64,000 nucleotides of DNA from Gallionellaceae bacterium. Lineage in GTDB: Bacteria; Pseudomonadota; Gammaproteobacteria; Burkholderiales; Thiobacillaceae. Of the stretch, positions 63,869 to 64,000 are shown one piece after another; position 1 is the stretch's first letter; every line of letters starts with the position of its first letter. A program made the translations under genes and the position numbers. The DNA is taken from the NCBI GenBank assembly GCA_028714735.1, contig JAQTLU010000013.1:18927-82926 (forward strand). Reading direction: 5' to 3'. Below the pieces are notes generated by a model, which was not told where the DNA came from, ran no database searches, and worked only from the letters and a program-made list of their open reading frames with translations.

Positions 63869-63877
63869 ACGTTGAAC

Positions 63878-64000
63878 TGATCTTTAACAAGTAGAAACAG
63901 CCTTTAAGAGGTGTGGGCATTGAGTTTGAGCGGAAGCTAACTTTAGGGTTAGCGGAATGCTAAGAGGTAATAAAGACTTACTTAATGCTCATACTTATGA
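63878..64000 (+). other. Probable rRNA operon leader with boxA-like element, running off the window
   Basis: TGATCTTTAACAA (63878-63890) resembles the rRNA boxA and leader of Betaproteobacteria. It is followed by GTAGAAACAGCC and later by a GCTAAC/GTTAGC hairpin. The mature 16S sequence is not reached. The identification is by resemblance only. Confidence 0.55.

Noticed and set aside
63623..63880. Coding frame across the tRNA promoter
   Set aside because: It covers a strong promoter and the initiator tRNA and has no domain or ribosome-site support.

Overview
The window is about 65% GC, densely coded, and reads like the chromosome of a chemolithoautotrophic, sulfur-oxidising betaproteobacterium of the Thiobacillus type. 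This rests on several things: form IA and form II RuBisCO, each with its own CbbR and CbbQ/CbbO pair; a flavocytochrome c sulfide dehydrogenase-like flavoprotein; a TauE/SafE exporter; and the housekeeping order at the right end. I see no transposase, integrase, prophage or CRISPR array.

Layout. 1-6.4 kb: cbbR (partial), divergent from cbbL-cbbS-cbbQ-cbbO plus a 98-residue unknown (form IA RuBisCO and activase). 6.4-9.9 kb: two small unknowns and a second cbbR, divergent from cbbM (form II RuBisCO). 9.9-13.1 kb: a FIST sensor and a PAS/GAF/HD-GYP phosphodiesterase, translationally coupled. 13.3-17.9 kb: cbbQ2-cbbO2, a membrane-anchored hemerythrin and a PsiE-like protein. 17.9-19.8 kb: a P-loop protein and MetA. 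19.8-26.2 kb: NhaD-like antiporter, USP, a free-standing CsoSCA-like carbonic anhydrase, a periplasmic alpha carbonic anhydrase, and a SulP transporter fused to two USP domains. 26.3-31.6 kb: two Tat-dependent Rieske proteins, an FccB-like flavoprotein and a two-component system. 31.7-37.4 kb: double USP, TauE/SafE permease and a small membrane protein behind a sigma-54 promoter, divergent from an NtrC-type regulator and a second SulP. 37.4-43.0 kb: gamma carbonic anhydrase-like protein, a heme-sensing diguanylate cyclase, and a second NtrC-type regulator with its kinase. 43.2-53.0 kb: a sigma-54 promoter, a short USP-like protein, a third SulP, and a six-subunit hydrogenase-4/complex I-like membrane complex whose large subunit lacks the [NiFe] cysteines. 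53.0-62.4 kb: a DUF486 protein, glyA, nrdR, ribD-ribE-ribBA-ribH-nusB-thiL-pgpA-pncC, and recA-recX. 62.4-64 kb: an iron alcohol dehydrogenase, an initiator tRNA and what looks like the leader of an rRNA operon.

How it may work together. Two RuBisCO systems sit beside about 30 kb rich in candidate inorganic-carbon genes: three SulP-family transporters (a family that includes the bicarbonate transporter BicA), three carbonic anhydrase classes (CsoSCA-like beta, alpha, gamma), an NhaD-type Na+/H+ antiporter, and a membrane redox-linked ion pump, with no carboxysome shell gene in the window. Universal stress proteins accompany or are fused to the transporters. Two near-identical NtrC-type regulators and two sigma-54 promoters tie the SulP/pump and TauE/SafE loci into one apparent regulon. 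The most unusual object is the SulP plus hydrogenase-less Hyf (Ehr-like) operon, which I infer to be an energised anion or inorganic-carbon uptake system. Its substrate and electron donor cannot be read from the sequence.
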